Of a stretch of 64,000 nt of DNA, positions 49,122 through 61,633 are shown piece after piece. The stretch spans positions 5,929,501 to 5,993,500 of the forward strand of contig NC_092030.1 of assembly GCF_042242105.1 (NCBI RefSeq), read 5' to 3'. This DNA comes from Pempheris klunzingeri. Lineage: Eukaryota; Chordata; Actinopteri; Acropomatiformes; Pempheridae. The notes beneath the pieces were generated by a model that was given only the letters and a program-made list of their open reading frames with translations, was not told the origin of the DNA and made no database searches. The translations under genes were made by a program, and so were the position numbers. Within the stretch, counting starts at the first letter, position 1, and each line of letters opens with the position of its first letter.

Positions 49122-52100
49122 GTAAGCTTTGCACCAGTGCGCTCCCACCGCAGGGACAGGAAGCGGCTGTGCCAGCGTGTCTCCACCGCCTGGATCAGTG
49201 AGGCTGAGGCGCGACGGAGGCTCGGTGTAGATAAACTTTTCCTCCGTGGCGGTGGGCGCAGACACGAGAGAGAATAGGTGGGCTGGAAATAACCAGTCTG
49301 TCGGCTGGTGTAACGGCTCATTTTGTGACCCTGACAAATTTGGTGCGTCCATCGTGGATTTTTTTGGGAGTGGACGGAGCGTCTCCACCCTCCACATGGC
49401 AGCAGCAGCCGCTGTGGGCTCTCAGCTGGTCGGTGCTGCTCGGTAGTCAGGTCTTCTGAGACCCACATCCTGGTCGTTATGACTTGTTGCTTCCATGTAT
49501 TGTTTTTGACGAATCCTTTTAAGCGTTTGGGGATGTTGTGTTTTTCTCCCCAAAACATGAACAACAGGTGTTAATTTAACTTTATCGCTTCATTAAAACG
49601 TTTTTCTTCTCAAAAGTCTAGTTCTCATTTTCATGGAAGGAAATTTAAAGCTCCTACTTCTACTATAATTAATAATGAGGGGTAAAGTGGGTTAGTAAGG
49701 TGGAGGGCAGCTTGTGGAGTTGCCATGGAAGTACACAAAGGATCTATTGTATGTGAGGGATCCTAGAGGGGATTCTTGTGTGTTAATAGAGGGCTGCCAT
49801 CAACTTTAACTAAACCACCTTTTCAAAGGAAGTTTGGCGCAGAGGCATGCTAACTGACAAGGACAGTAAATAAAGATGGCTTCTGGAAAATGCAGTGACG
49901 ATATGGTTGATTTTTGGTGAAAATAAAGGCTTTAAATTTAATATTTCATAATCAGGATGTCACGCAAAGTACCAAACTGTGGTGACAGAGTCTCACGGTG
50001 CACTGGTTTAGTGCAGCATCTAGCAGGTGATGTACAATACTGATATGACAATAGAATAATTTCCATTTCATTCATGCTGTCTTTGAAATGCTTGGTCAAG
50101 TTGAGGGTTTTGTGATGATATTCTGCAGCACTTCCACCAGTTCTGTATGTCAAACATAGCGAGATTAATTTGCCATAATGCACAGGCTGACCTGAAGCAG
50201 ATGGCGATACAGCAGAGGTCAAAACTCCCACTGAGCTCTGTTACACTGTAAGGTCACATGGATGTGGTTTGTCTGTATCTGACACCAGGTGTTATTCACA
50301 AATAAAACTGTGCAGTGGTGGCTGCTGGAGAGCTTCAGTCAAGTGAACAGCTCAATGAAAGTATTTTAAGATGCTGAAAAGAGCTCAAAGAGATTCTGTT
50401 GCATGTCTGGTGGTTCGTCCATCCAGGTTTATTTCTGTGTCGTCTGCAGCAAGAGGTCCAATTTCACACCTGCATCAAAGTGTGAAAACTTTGCTCACTG
50501 ACAAATGCTGATACTATATTCATCTTTTTAAAGTAAAGTGGTTTTAGTTTGTGACATGAAGCCAATCAACAGTAGAAAAGGCCAAAAATCAAAACATGTT
50601 ATATAAAATACATAAAATATTAGGCCCATGGGATGAATTTGGGTATATTTGTCAAGCATTTAATACACTGTTGGATTGCAAGCCTGTTTTGAGAGAAAGT
50701 AGGCACCATGTTTTGATGGTTTTAGTTGTGTACTCTGCTGTGCATTGTACCCTGAATATTTTTAAAAGAGGCATTTGTTTGGAAATGATCACAGTGACGA
50801 GAGTGTAATCTATAGATACGCATATGAGGCGTTCATGTAACTTTGAATAGTAGCAGATTTCTGTGGTTACATCCAGCAGGTAAAATGTTAAAACATGTAG
50901 TAGGTTTCTCTTTTCCTTTGTAAGTCAACGAGTTTTCTCCACCCTCTGCTCTGATAAAGGTGTATTTACTGTTCAGCTGTCAAATGCAGAGTTGACTGCA
51001 GCATTGGAGGGCCTTTATCTAGTGTTTGTTGTTTGCAGTTTTTTTTATTACAGCAAATACGTCTGATTGTTTTGTCCCTCAGGGAATTTTAAATGACACT
51101 AAATCCTGCCTATGTAAGAGCTAATGCACACGGTGGTTTTGTTTTTGCCAGTTTAAGTCCTTCAGCCAGAGTCCTCCATTGACTTCTGAGCAAAGATACC
51201 CCAATCGAAGAGACTAGGGCTCCATCTCAGGCTTTCAGCGTGCCCGTTAATGTACTTTAAATGCAGAGGCTGCATTATGTGTCCCGTGACATCACCCCTC
51301 TCAACCCTGGCCGCTCATGATTCCATCAGTCAGACAGCTTGAATCAAGCTGAGGCCGTGTCTGGATTTCCTGTTTTTGTGTCTTGAGAAGAGATTGCAGA
51401 GGAGTTGTTGGTTTTTTACTGTAAATCTGGACACTCACTGTTTAGACAGTTAGAATAGGTTCTTGATTTAATCACATCATCAGTCACATAGGCAGGGAGA
51501 CCATTTCCACATTCATTGCGATAATAATGCAGATTAAGAGGGGGTACATTCCTGGAGCAACCGGGCCATTTAAAAAAAAAAAAAACAAACCCAATGGCAG
51601 TGCAATCAGTGATGACTCTTTTCAGCCAAAGAGTGATTTTCCTTTTTGATCATTTGATTAAGAGGAACAGTAAAATCTGGCCACTAAGCATTTGTCTTGT
51701 CCACATGTGGAACTAGTGTAGTGCTTAAAGTAGTTAATCAACAGGAAGTTAATTGTCAACAGTTCCTCCAATCCATTCAGTTTTCCCATTCATCTTCCAC
51801 TCAGTGGCCATGAGTCCCTGAGAGTTGGTTTTAAAAGCAGCTGTCTGTCAGAAACATGCATGGCAGAATCCGTCCTGTGATATTTTACCAATGAGCAGTG
51901 CTGGTCTCGTTAATCAGGACCTGCATTGTGTAAAAGTAAACCATAAAGTTTCGTTTCTTGTCCTTTTAGTGTGTGTGTGTCTGGGATGATGTCCATTCCA
52001 CAGACTGTGGCACCATATGAGCCACATGGATCCATTTTTAGTGTGTTATTTACATTGGATTGTGATTCAGGTGTGTACAGTTACCAAGTTATATGATGAA

Positions 52101-53443
52101 ATAAATACAGAGGGATATTAATAAACAGATATAAACTCTCTGAAGATGCTGAATAATGTAGTGGCTGAATTCTCAGCCTTACTCTATTATTGATGATGAA
52201 GACCATTAGACAGCATTTTATTGATTAGCTTCCTTACAAAGACGGTCATTAAAGCAGAGTCATGAATGCATGAATATAAGTACATGAAAAAGCCACTTCT
52301 GCACATTACTTACACATATTGTTGAACTTGCTCTACAACCCAGAAACCTTTATTGCAAGAAATTATTTCACAACACTCAGTGTGATGTCGTTTATTCATC
52401 ATGGTAAAAAGTAAGGAGGGGGTGGTGATGGGTGTGTCGTGCCATCTGACGTTCACTCCCTTCACAGGCTAATCATTTACCAACAACACAATCGTGCCAC
52501 TTCAAGACTGAAATGTCACAACACCTATTTATTCAAGACATTCATGGTTCCCAGAGGATGAGGCCTATTGATTTTGGTGATCCCCTGACTTTTCCTTTTG
52601 TTCCACCATGAGGTTGACATTTGTGGTTTCCATTGAAATGCCTCGACAGCTATTGGATGTCGTGAAGTTTGGTAATCACATTCATGTTCCCCTTAGGATG
52701 AATTGCAATACTTCTGGTTATCCCTATGTGAATTTAGTATGTAAATATATGCCATCTACAAACTACATTTTCTGTTGTTGATTTGGGATATTGACACACT
52801 AAAAAAGGTTGTCACTGAGACGCAGGCGATCCCTCTGTGTTGATGTGAGTTATAGATCTGAGCTAGCAGGCGTAGCCAGCCTGTCTGTTTGGTTTAGTCT
52901 CCTCTTGTGTCTTTGTCGGCTTCCCAGCTCTTAAAAGCAGGTATAGTCACCTGATACAGGAGATGTTGCTGTTTTGACTCAGTGTCTCAGCTTGTATGGA
53001 CATTTTATCTCATGTGGGACATGGATGTATTGATGGTTTACTTGAGGCTCCAACACTCAAAAATGACACGTGCAGTCCTGGTGACTGTCTGCTAGTGAAG
53101 AGCGAGACGGTTTTGGAGCAGTTTAACAGGAAATGAATCATCGTAAGTGAAAGTCCACTTGAGCTGACTTCCTGCCAGTTTGTAATGTTACTTGTATTTA
53201 TCTTCACCGTACATCTGAGTAGACTTTAAAACAGAGGCTTGTGTAAATGAGACGTTTCGGTGTGTAGTTCTTTTGTATCTCAGGTGACAGTAGTGGATCT
53301 CTTAGCTTTCAGCAAAGCAGGAAGACAAACATGTCACTGTAATCCAATCATCATCTGTGGTAATGCAAACCACAGGCTTTATGTAAACAAGACTAGACGT
53401 ACCCTCAGGTTCACATGACGCTGGCCATAGGTATGTGTATGCA

Positions 53444-53466
53444 AACACACACACACACACACACAC
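53444..53466. repeat. (CA)n microsatellite
   Basis: About 11 CA units in the presumed arrdc1 intron. Confidence 0.93.
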
Positions 53467-53852
53467 GCCTATTTATCACGAGAGGTACAATTCAGTGTGT
53501 GAAAAAAGGAGGAAGCTCTCTAAAGTCTGTGCTTTTGGAGCTTGACCCATACAAGAGAGTAAAATTCATGGTGAGAAATTCTTTTGATTTTGAACATTTT
53601 TTTTAGATATGACTCAAGTAAGTCCAACTTCTCCTCCAACTTTATGGAAGTGAATACTAAATCATTGGAGTACCTCCTTAACTGCTTAATGCTTTAGGAA
53701 CCCTAAACCTAATTAGGAACTGATTTAGCAAAGTCTGCACATATCAATGCAGCGGTCACAGTGAATAATCTGCAATATCACTAAAAAATCAAACACTTAA
53801 TCCTTTGTGTAATTTAAAGACCTGTATCTTGTCTTGTTTATTCATTTGTATG

Positions 53853-53870
53853 ACACTTATATATAAGTGT
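53853..53870. repeat. Perfect 18-bp palindrome
   Basis: ACACTTATATATAAGTGT reads the same on both strands with no spacer. It is AT-rich, so chance is possible. Confidence 0.9.
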
Positions 53871-55179
53871 ATCTGACATTGCAATAAATGAAAATGTATG
53901 CTCAGCGTGATAAAAAGTTACATAAATATGATCATGTTAAATATGATCAAATATGATCGAGATGGTTGGAGAGAATTCTGTCTGTGCACAGCAGACATAC
54001 AGGGACTGACAGTGGGGATGTCGACCAGAGAAATGCATCCTTTGGATTAACGGATTAATGCTGATTTAGCAGTTTATTCATCACTGTTGTGACTCCAGCT
54101 GATATCCTTGAGGCAAACACTGTGTTTAAAGAAAAGTGAAGTGAAATGGACCCAGAACAAATCAATGAATGCAGTGTATGAGTATCTCTTTATTCTGACT
54201 CATGAAGACATCCCTGGAGGCCAGGGTTTCTGTGTGGCTGTCTAGACTCAGGGGCCTGAGTAAATCATGACATCACTGCCCCAAGGGTGGCTGATATCTG
54301 TGAGATCTGAGATCTGTCTGAAAAACAGAAGAGCTGCACTGAAGGCACCACGGGTTTTTACAGCCTCATCCTCAAAGTACATTATAGTGATGGAATTAAT
54401 AAATAGCAAAGAAAGTTACGTTAAAGTGTTACATTAATTTTACATTAAAAAGTAAGAACAAAACAGACAAAGTATTATGGACTTTAAGGGAAATATTGCC
54501 TCCATTTATTTGAATATACAAACTGTTGATGGTAAATGTAGTCAGCTGGAGCTATTGAACGTCAGTGTGTGCTATATGAATTGAAAAAGTAGTGTTTTTC
54601 TGTTTGTGCATCTGTGTCGCACAATGTCGGCAGTGCCTACTTGTCCCAAAATGCATTGCCCTCAGGCTCTCTCTGGGCTGGTGTTGGTGACAACATCCAA
54701 GGAATTTCTGCAGCAGAATGATTTATTTTCTGTTGGGATTAGAGGCAATTTGAGCAAAGGAACCACCAATCACTGTTTGCTCTCGGAAACTCAGCTTCTG
54801 GATGGTCCCCGCTTGGCCGTCCGTTGCTGCGTTTCTTTGGCCATGTACTTTGCTTGAATAAATATGACTGAATATCTGAGTCAGCCAAAACACTGTGAAA
54901 TGTGTCCTTGTCCATAGTAATCCCTGCACTGGGATGCGATTTTGCTATATTTACAATATAAGCAAAGAGAACAAGGAAGCTGAAATAGCCTGTTGTTCTT
55001 CCTTGCCACTAACTACCTCACTGTGCAAGTCAAATGATGGTGCTGATGCTGAAAGAACACATTTTGCAGCAGGGGAACTTGCTTTCATGGTCAATATACA
55101 CACACTTAGGTATTTATTGCTTAATTTAACTGCATTCAACACTGAGTGGACATCCACACAATACTTGGGGAAATTTCCC

Positions 55180-55480
55180 TTTAAAGGCAGGGTCTGCAAC
55201 TTATTTTAAAAGTACTTTTCGTCATATTTGTTAAAATTCAACACATGAACTTTAAATCGTGGCTCAGCAGTAGACTGCCATGAGTTACCAGCACACAGCA
55301 CACACCCACTGAGCCGAAGAATGCGAGAGAGAGAGTCAAAGTTCTCAAATTGTGTACTGAGACAGGCTTTCGTTTAGTGGGCTAACCTTTCATCCATGGA
55401 GCTAACCCACCAGCACAAAGCACAACCTCAGAGTTAAGTGAGCAGTGTGCTGAGCTAAAGGTAACGTTGCATCCATGGCG
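55180..55480. mobile_element. Transposon-like fragment
   Basis: It begins CTTTAAAGGCAGGGTCTGCA, a terminal sequence I recognise from fish non-autonomous DNA elements. It continues through CACACCCACTGAGCC and repeated GCTAACC strings. No matching right end or enzyme frame was found. Confidence 0.4.
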
Positions 55481-55575
55481 GCTGTTTTGCTTGTGCTTAT
55501 ATGATTGTGGCATTAAGCAGGGGTGTTTATTTATCAGACTGAAAAGCCGAGAGAGGATCTCAGTCAGCAGTTGTA

Positions 55576-55630
55576 TAATTTCCCCTAAGGGAAGAACAAA
55601 ATAACTATCTATCTATGTGTCTATCTACAG
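55576..55630 (-). repeat. Short interspersed tail fragment, minus strand
   Basis: ATAATTTCCCCTAAGGGAAG followed by AAAATAACTATCTATC is the reverse of the CTTTATT..GGGAAATTT tail family, ending in a short GATA-type tandem repeat. Confidence 0.45.
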
Positions 55631-57028
55631 AATGAATGAGGGAATCGCCAGTCTTCTTATCACTGTTGTGGATTCCAGCAGTAACGTTAGTCAGGCGATG
55701 TGTATATTTGTCATGGAGGAGCTTTGGAGGAAAGCCTGAGGGGAGGAGGTTTTATGGTTGGATACTTCAAATATCTAGCCACTCTTGCTAGTTTCCTAAG
55801 ATTGTAGATTAAAGTTTTCTTGGTGGTCCTTCCACCCATAGGAACATAGGCATATTTTGATAGGCTGTCATGACCTTTTAGCATACTTCAATTTATTTTG
55901 TGATGAATTACTGCTTAATTAGATTATTTGTAGTACTTGCTCTCTTTGTCTTTTTTAGACTTGATTGTTATTAAGGATTAAACCGTGTGAATAAATTATT
56001 TTTAACTTGAGAACAAAGGGTTTTTATCCCTCTGACTCTGGCGTCCTTTGTCCTCAATTGAGGGACATGACACATGATTACATGGTGAGAATACCAGTGA
56101 CTCAGAGTGACTCCATTCTCTCGCTGCCCTTCAATGTGGGTGGCAGGCATTGATCCACATGTACTTCTTCAGTCATTGTGCTGTGCCCATGGAGGTGGTG
56201 CCGTCAGCTGGAAATCTTGGCACCAGCTGCTCTCTCTCCCCTTGGTCTTAGTCATGTTAATAATAACTATCCTTTGACCTCCATAACCAACAGTCTGCCT
56301 AACTCCACGGCTGGTTATTTAGGTCTATCATAAGCGGATTCTGCCTCATTCCCCCTGATAAGCACAGACACACCCCTGATCACTCCCCCTTTTCCTCTCT
56401 TTAAAAAGCTGCCCCACTTCCTTTGCTGTGTGACATGGGTTTGCAGAGAGGATGTCAGTCGTCTGTGGAAGTGGAACAAAATGTTGATTAGTGCCAACAA
56501 AAAAAAACTAAAGATAGAATGCTTGTCAGCTTGGAGATAAGAAGTTGGTTTATGGAGTCAGCTGGTATGTTGCGAAATGTGATGTTATGTGTTCGTGCAG
56601 GCCCACATGGTTAATGGATACAACCATAATTTAAAGATACACTGATCAATATTTTTATATTAACACGATAGTAATAAACTGTATGTCAGACAGACAGAAA
56701 GTAGAACACATAGTATGGTAGCTAAAGGAAAAAGTATGTATTTTTGTTTGTGGCAGATTATTCCTAAAATGTATTTGTCTTTTTCATTAAACCAGGTTAG
56801 ATTTTTAAATTAAAGTAGTATTAGTTTAAAAAAAAAAAAAGGTGTTACAATCGTAAAGATGGCAGAGAAGCAGGACATGGTGTTTGTTGAGAGGGTTGAA
56901 GGGCGGTGAGGTTAGGGTGGATCTGAATTGAGACCAATCTGAATTGGTCTCACATTGAGACCACATTGAATAACTCACGGCAGGACACACAGATAAATAT
57001 ATTTTACTGGCCATACATAAAGGTGAAC

Positions 57029-57060
<32 letters not shown>

Positions 57061-57061
57061 T
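57029..57061. repeat. (GT)n microsatellite
   Basis: About 15 GT units with one interruption, in the presumed arrdc1 intron. Confidence 0.93.
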
Positions 57062-60000
57062 TGGTCCAGCTTTTGAGAAGTCATGACAGGTTTCAACCAT
57101 CATTTCATCTCCCCCACATGCTGCTCATCCTTCATGGACTTCTCCATCCTCACCTACATTTTTAGACAAAGCTTGTCCTTTGTCATAGTTGCAGTTAATT
57201 CCACTGCTTATACCTGTGAGGACAAATGCGTGTATGTGTCTTGTGTCTCAGAAGAAAGCTGGTGATGGGAAAGTTGTCTGTTTGGTTCACAGAACAGAGG
57301 GATGGGTGAAAGAATGGCACTGAACCTCCATTTGTTTCTGTAGAGCTGTTCTGTGGCCAACAGGTCTGAACTGTAGTTGTACAGAGCAACTTCCATATAT
57401 GACTGTACGTAGCTTAGTGTGAGAAGGATGTTCTTTACATAACGTAGTTCAAATAAATCAAGCAGTTTTTGGATTGGAACTGTATGCAGTATATGTCACT
57501 CTCCATGTGGCAAAAAATGTCAAATATTCTCTAATGTGAGGATTTTATGCTTTTTTGTGTTTTTATATCATTAAAAATGACATATCCTTTTAATTTTGGA
57601 CTGAACAAAATAACAATTTAAAGACACCTTAGCTGTACAGGCTAAGCAGTTATCAACAGATTATTTGTTATTGAAAAGAAAAAGTTGCACACACATTTTT
57701 TATTGTCATTTTTGATTTGGGACATTTGATGGTTCCAGAAATGTATAAATTATCACTGATGCAGCTTCCATCTTCTCAAATCATGATTTCAGACCCTGTC
57801 ACTACCCCAGTGCTGTAAATAAGACATGCGCGTTCCTGAATTCTCAGTTGATAAGCAGCAATAATTTAAAGTTTCTATTTTGAATATATGCTTGTTTCTT
57901 TTTTCTTGTCACTTTTTTAGCACTGGGTCATTGGAGGCAGCGGGTTTCAGGTCTTTTGTCTTGACATGTTTTTCCTTTACAAGCCCCAGGCTATCAGCAG
58001 CTGTTGTTGCTGAACCTACTTGCCCTAAAAACAAAGGTCACTCCTGACACAACGAAATTTGTATGTCCTGTGCTACCTCCATGTCCGCCTACTACCGCAG
58101 TGGCTCATGATACCAAAGGGTCACGAATAGCACAAATGACCCCTGTTTTTGAATGGTACTCATGAGTCAGATATCGATGCTGCAAATAATGATAACATTA
58201 TAGCAGCTCGAACACACCTGCAGCAGAGAGTCCGCTGTGACTGTGACAGTTACTTTCAGAGGGAGAGAAGATCTGAAAGTCACTGTTGGGGCTCAGCTGA
58301 AATTAAATGACTAATCTTACAAAACAGTACAAAACACAGGCAGTTTTATCAATCAATGTAAATGTAGTACAAACACAACATACTGGATAGGGGTGTAAAG
58401 ACACCTGCTGTTCTTTCCGACTAAACTGTGGTCTGTGATTCATAATGAGCAGATCTCAACTGTCATAATTAAGGAGATGGATCTTCACCAACGCCCAGTT
58501 TTGTTTTCTATTTTAATAAAGTTCTGTTTCAGCTGTTTCCAGAGTTTTCTCAAACGTATTGATTGACATCTTGATTTTAAAAAGCTGTTTTTGATGGTTT
58601 TTTTTAAGATGATTCTAAAACAAGTTATGAAAAAAGCTGCTTGTGTCTAGCACCAGTTCACTGTCCCTTTACATGCAATACACGTCGTTAGAGTCACAAC
58701 GATTAGATGCCCTAGAATAGTGTGTGGCAGTACTCTCTTCTTTGCCCTATGGATACACCCTATCCCACTGTCTGCAAGAAGCTGACGGTGTGCATGAGCC
58801 TTTACAGACTATATCTAACAACAGTAAAATGAGATCAGGTCAGCTGAGGACACTGCTGATTTCCACAAGGGAGATGCCAGTGCTTAAAAATAGGTCTCTG
58901 CTGATGATGATACCATCAAGAGTGATCATAAGATGATGGAGAGGCAGTGTTTTCACATCTTATTTCCCAAGCAAGCCTCATAGAAATAAGACAGCAAAAT
59001 AGAAGCTGCTGATTGTGTGAGTATCTTAAACGTTCTGCTGTACTGAAAGACAGAATACAGAGGCAGTGTGTGTCTCCCCAGGCTGTGGGGAGGCTCTGAT
59101 GTCTGTCTGGATTTGAGGCTAATGCAGCAAATTGTGAACATTTCGTGGCATGACGGGCAGCGTTTGAGGGAGCGTGCAGAGTACAGATTACACGTCTGCT
59201 GGTTGTTTTATGATGTAACTTCTTCGGGGATAAGCCTCTTACACATGCATGCAAAACATACGCGGGGATGGGTGTGTAGTGTGCACATAAACACAAACAT
59301 TATGAACAGATCTGACTAAAGTGTGTAAACCTTGTCAGCAGCCATAGAGGAAGTGAATACTGAAAGCTTGGGCTGGTCAATGATAGAGTGCTGACAGCAT
59401 ACTTTCTAAGCAAAGAAGTGTGAAATAAGTGAAAGGTGATGAGAACTAGTTTGACATGGTCAATGTCATAGATTATCCAAACTCGTTTGGTGTTTTGATA
59501 TTGGTGGTGGAGAGTGCTATCTAACATGCGGCCCCAAAATCTCCCAAAGGTGTGAAATTGGGTTAGGATATGATTAATCACATATAATTCACATCATTTG
59601 CACACACATCAAACCACCAGTGAACATGAATGGAAGCTGCATCTGCATTTGGTATGTTTCTCCACTCATTCATTAAAGTTTTCCTTTAATTTGCCACCTG
59701 TCTGCTCATTCTGAAGCTTAGTGATGCGATACAGCAAAGGATGTTGGGTAGCTGCAGACATTCTGAATGGGCCCCTTTTGACTGCTGGAACTTTTCCAGC
59801 AACCTTTCAAGGGACTTTCCTGACTTTCCTGACTTTCCCGACGCAACCAAAGTACATTTTTAATTCATAGTGGGTGATTTTGAAATGTTATCTTTTATTT
59901 AGAGATGTTTGTGGTTCTTTTGACGTTGTTAGTGTACACTATGTGCTGTTATGCATATATACAGTCTCTCCTCGACACTGTCGTACTTAAGTCTCTCTTG

Positions 60001-61593
60001 AAAAGATCTCAATCTCAGTGAGTTTACCTGATCAGCTTATATTCTGCCTCTGTACGTCTCATCTGTACAAAGTTGCAACAATAAATGACAAAGAACAACA
60101 TGGTATCATGGTAAACTGCCTCAAACCTTTATGGGATGATCCTAATCTTCATGGTTCTTGAGATGTGGAAACACACAATCACCAATGCACTAAAAGAACA
60201 TTTAGAGAGTCTTGTTCCTGCATATTGTTCTTGTGGCTTCTTAGTTCCTGAGACTGTGCGGTTGAAAAGCTTTAATAGAGGCATGAAGCTGCACATTAAT
60301 TTCATCTTTCTTTCTCCGAAGTAGCTCTCAGTGCAGCGTTTCAGCGTGTTACTGATCTCACAGAGGGGTAACTCAGGACGTGTCTGAACAAACAGCACAG
60401 GCTCTGTTCTGCTGCAGGGGATTCCCTTACAGTCAGGAGTAATAGATCATAAGATCAGGTGGCCGTGCTTGACATGTCTCTCTGAGAGACATTAGAAAGG
60501 AGACGAGGGAGGGACATGTTGGAAAAGAGAGAGGGCCTAATTGTTTGCAGCGCTTAAAGATTTAATGAAGGTAGTAAGTGTAGCATCGGATTACTCTGCT
60601 GCCCTGTGGTACAGAGCGAAGGCTGTGACCTCCCGAGTTTGTGGAGGAAACTAGAAATGCTTTTAACAAAAGGTTTTAGAAATATTCAGGGAACAGAGGG
60701 TCAGTGGTTTCTGTCAGTGCATTTTATTCTCTGCTCCTCAAGGCTATTAAAGCTACTAGAAAAAATAATGATCTTAAAACTTCCCCAGAAAACATGTGTT
60801 CTGTTTGGGTTCTGACCTCGCTGTTAAAGTGAGTCTTGCAGAGATATGACAAAACCAAATTGGGATTCATCTCTGTGCAGTCTGTAGGAGGTAAACTTGT
60901 TTCCCTCCATGAATAATGCAAGTACAAGGTGGTCTGTCCGCCAAACAGGGCCCAGTAAATACACACGGTCTCTTAAAATGTAATCTTAATCTGAATGCCT
61001 TCATTACTACCATCAGAGGACGTTTCACGTAAATAATAGGTACTGCATGTTTAAGAACATTTTGACATGAGGCTAATTAATGAAAGTTGTTCAAGCATTA
61101 TGCCACCAAATTATGTCTAAAGCCAACTTCTAATGTAACTGCTTCTTTATCAAACCTCACCAGACAATAGTTTGAACTGCTGCATCTCCTGCAGGTTGTG
61201 TGGTTTGTAACATTTCTGCAGAAGCTTCATTTACAACAGTCCGGTCTTATCACACAGACACTGCTTTGGAAGTTTCCCTGCCTCATTATGCTGGAATGTA
61301 TAAATGACGTCTGAGGAGCCTTTTAGTGCATGTGAGGAATGCAGATCACTTCATGTAATTCAAACAGCCTTTTCTAATCTCATTCACACTCCTGACCCAC
61401 TTCAGGATGAAATCCTAGTCGTTGTGAAGACACAGTTCCCTGGTGTGTTTTGTCTGAGAGGTCAAGGGTTTCTTCATTCTGTTTTGTTCTTATAAAGTTC
61501 AGGCTTTAAACAAACTCACTGAGGCCCCTTTGTGCTTCCAGCGTCAGCTGAAACTGGACTCAGTGTAATCAGTGTAAATAAGGATCTGTCATT

Positions 61594-61594
<1 letters not shown>

Positions 61595-61633
<39 letters not shown>
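61595..61633. repeat. 39-base poly-C (poly-G on the minus strand) run
   Basis: Thirty-nine consecutive C residues lie between CATTA and ATGCTGACTC. Homopolymer G/C runs this long are rare. It may be a real slippage-prone, quadruplex-forming tract or a sequencing or assembly artefact. Confidence 0.97.
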
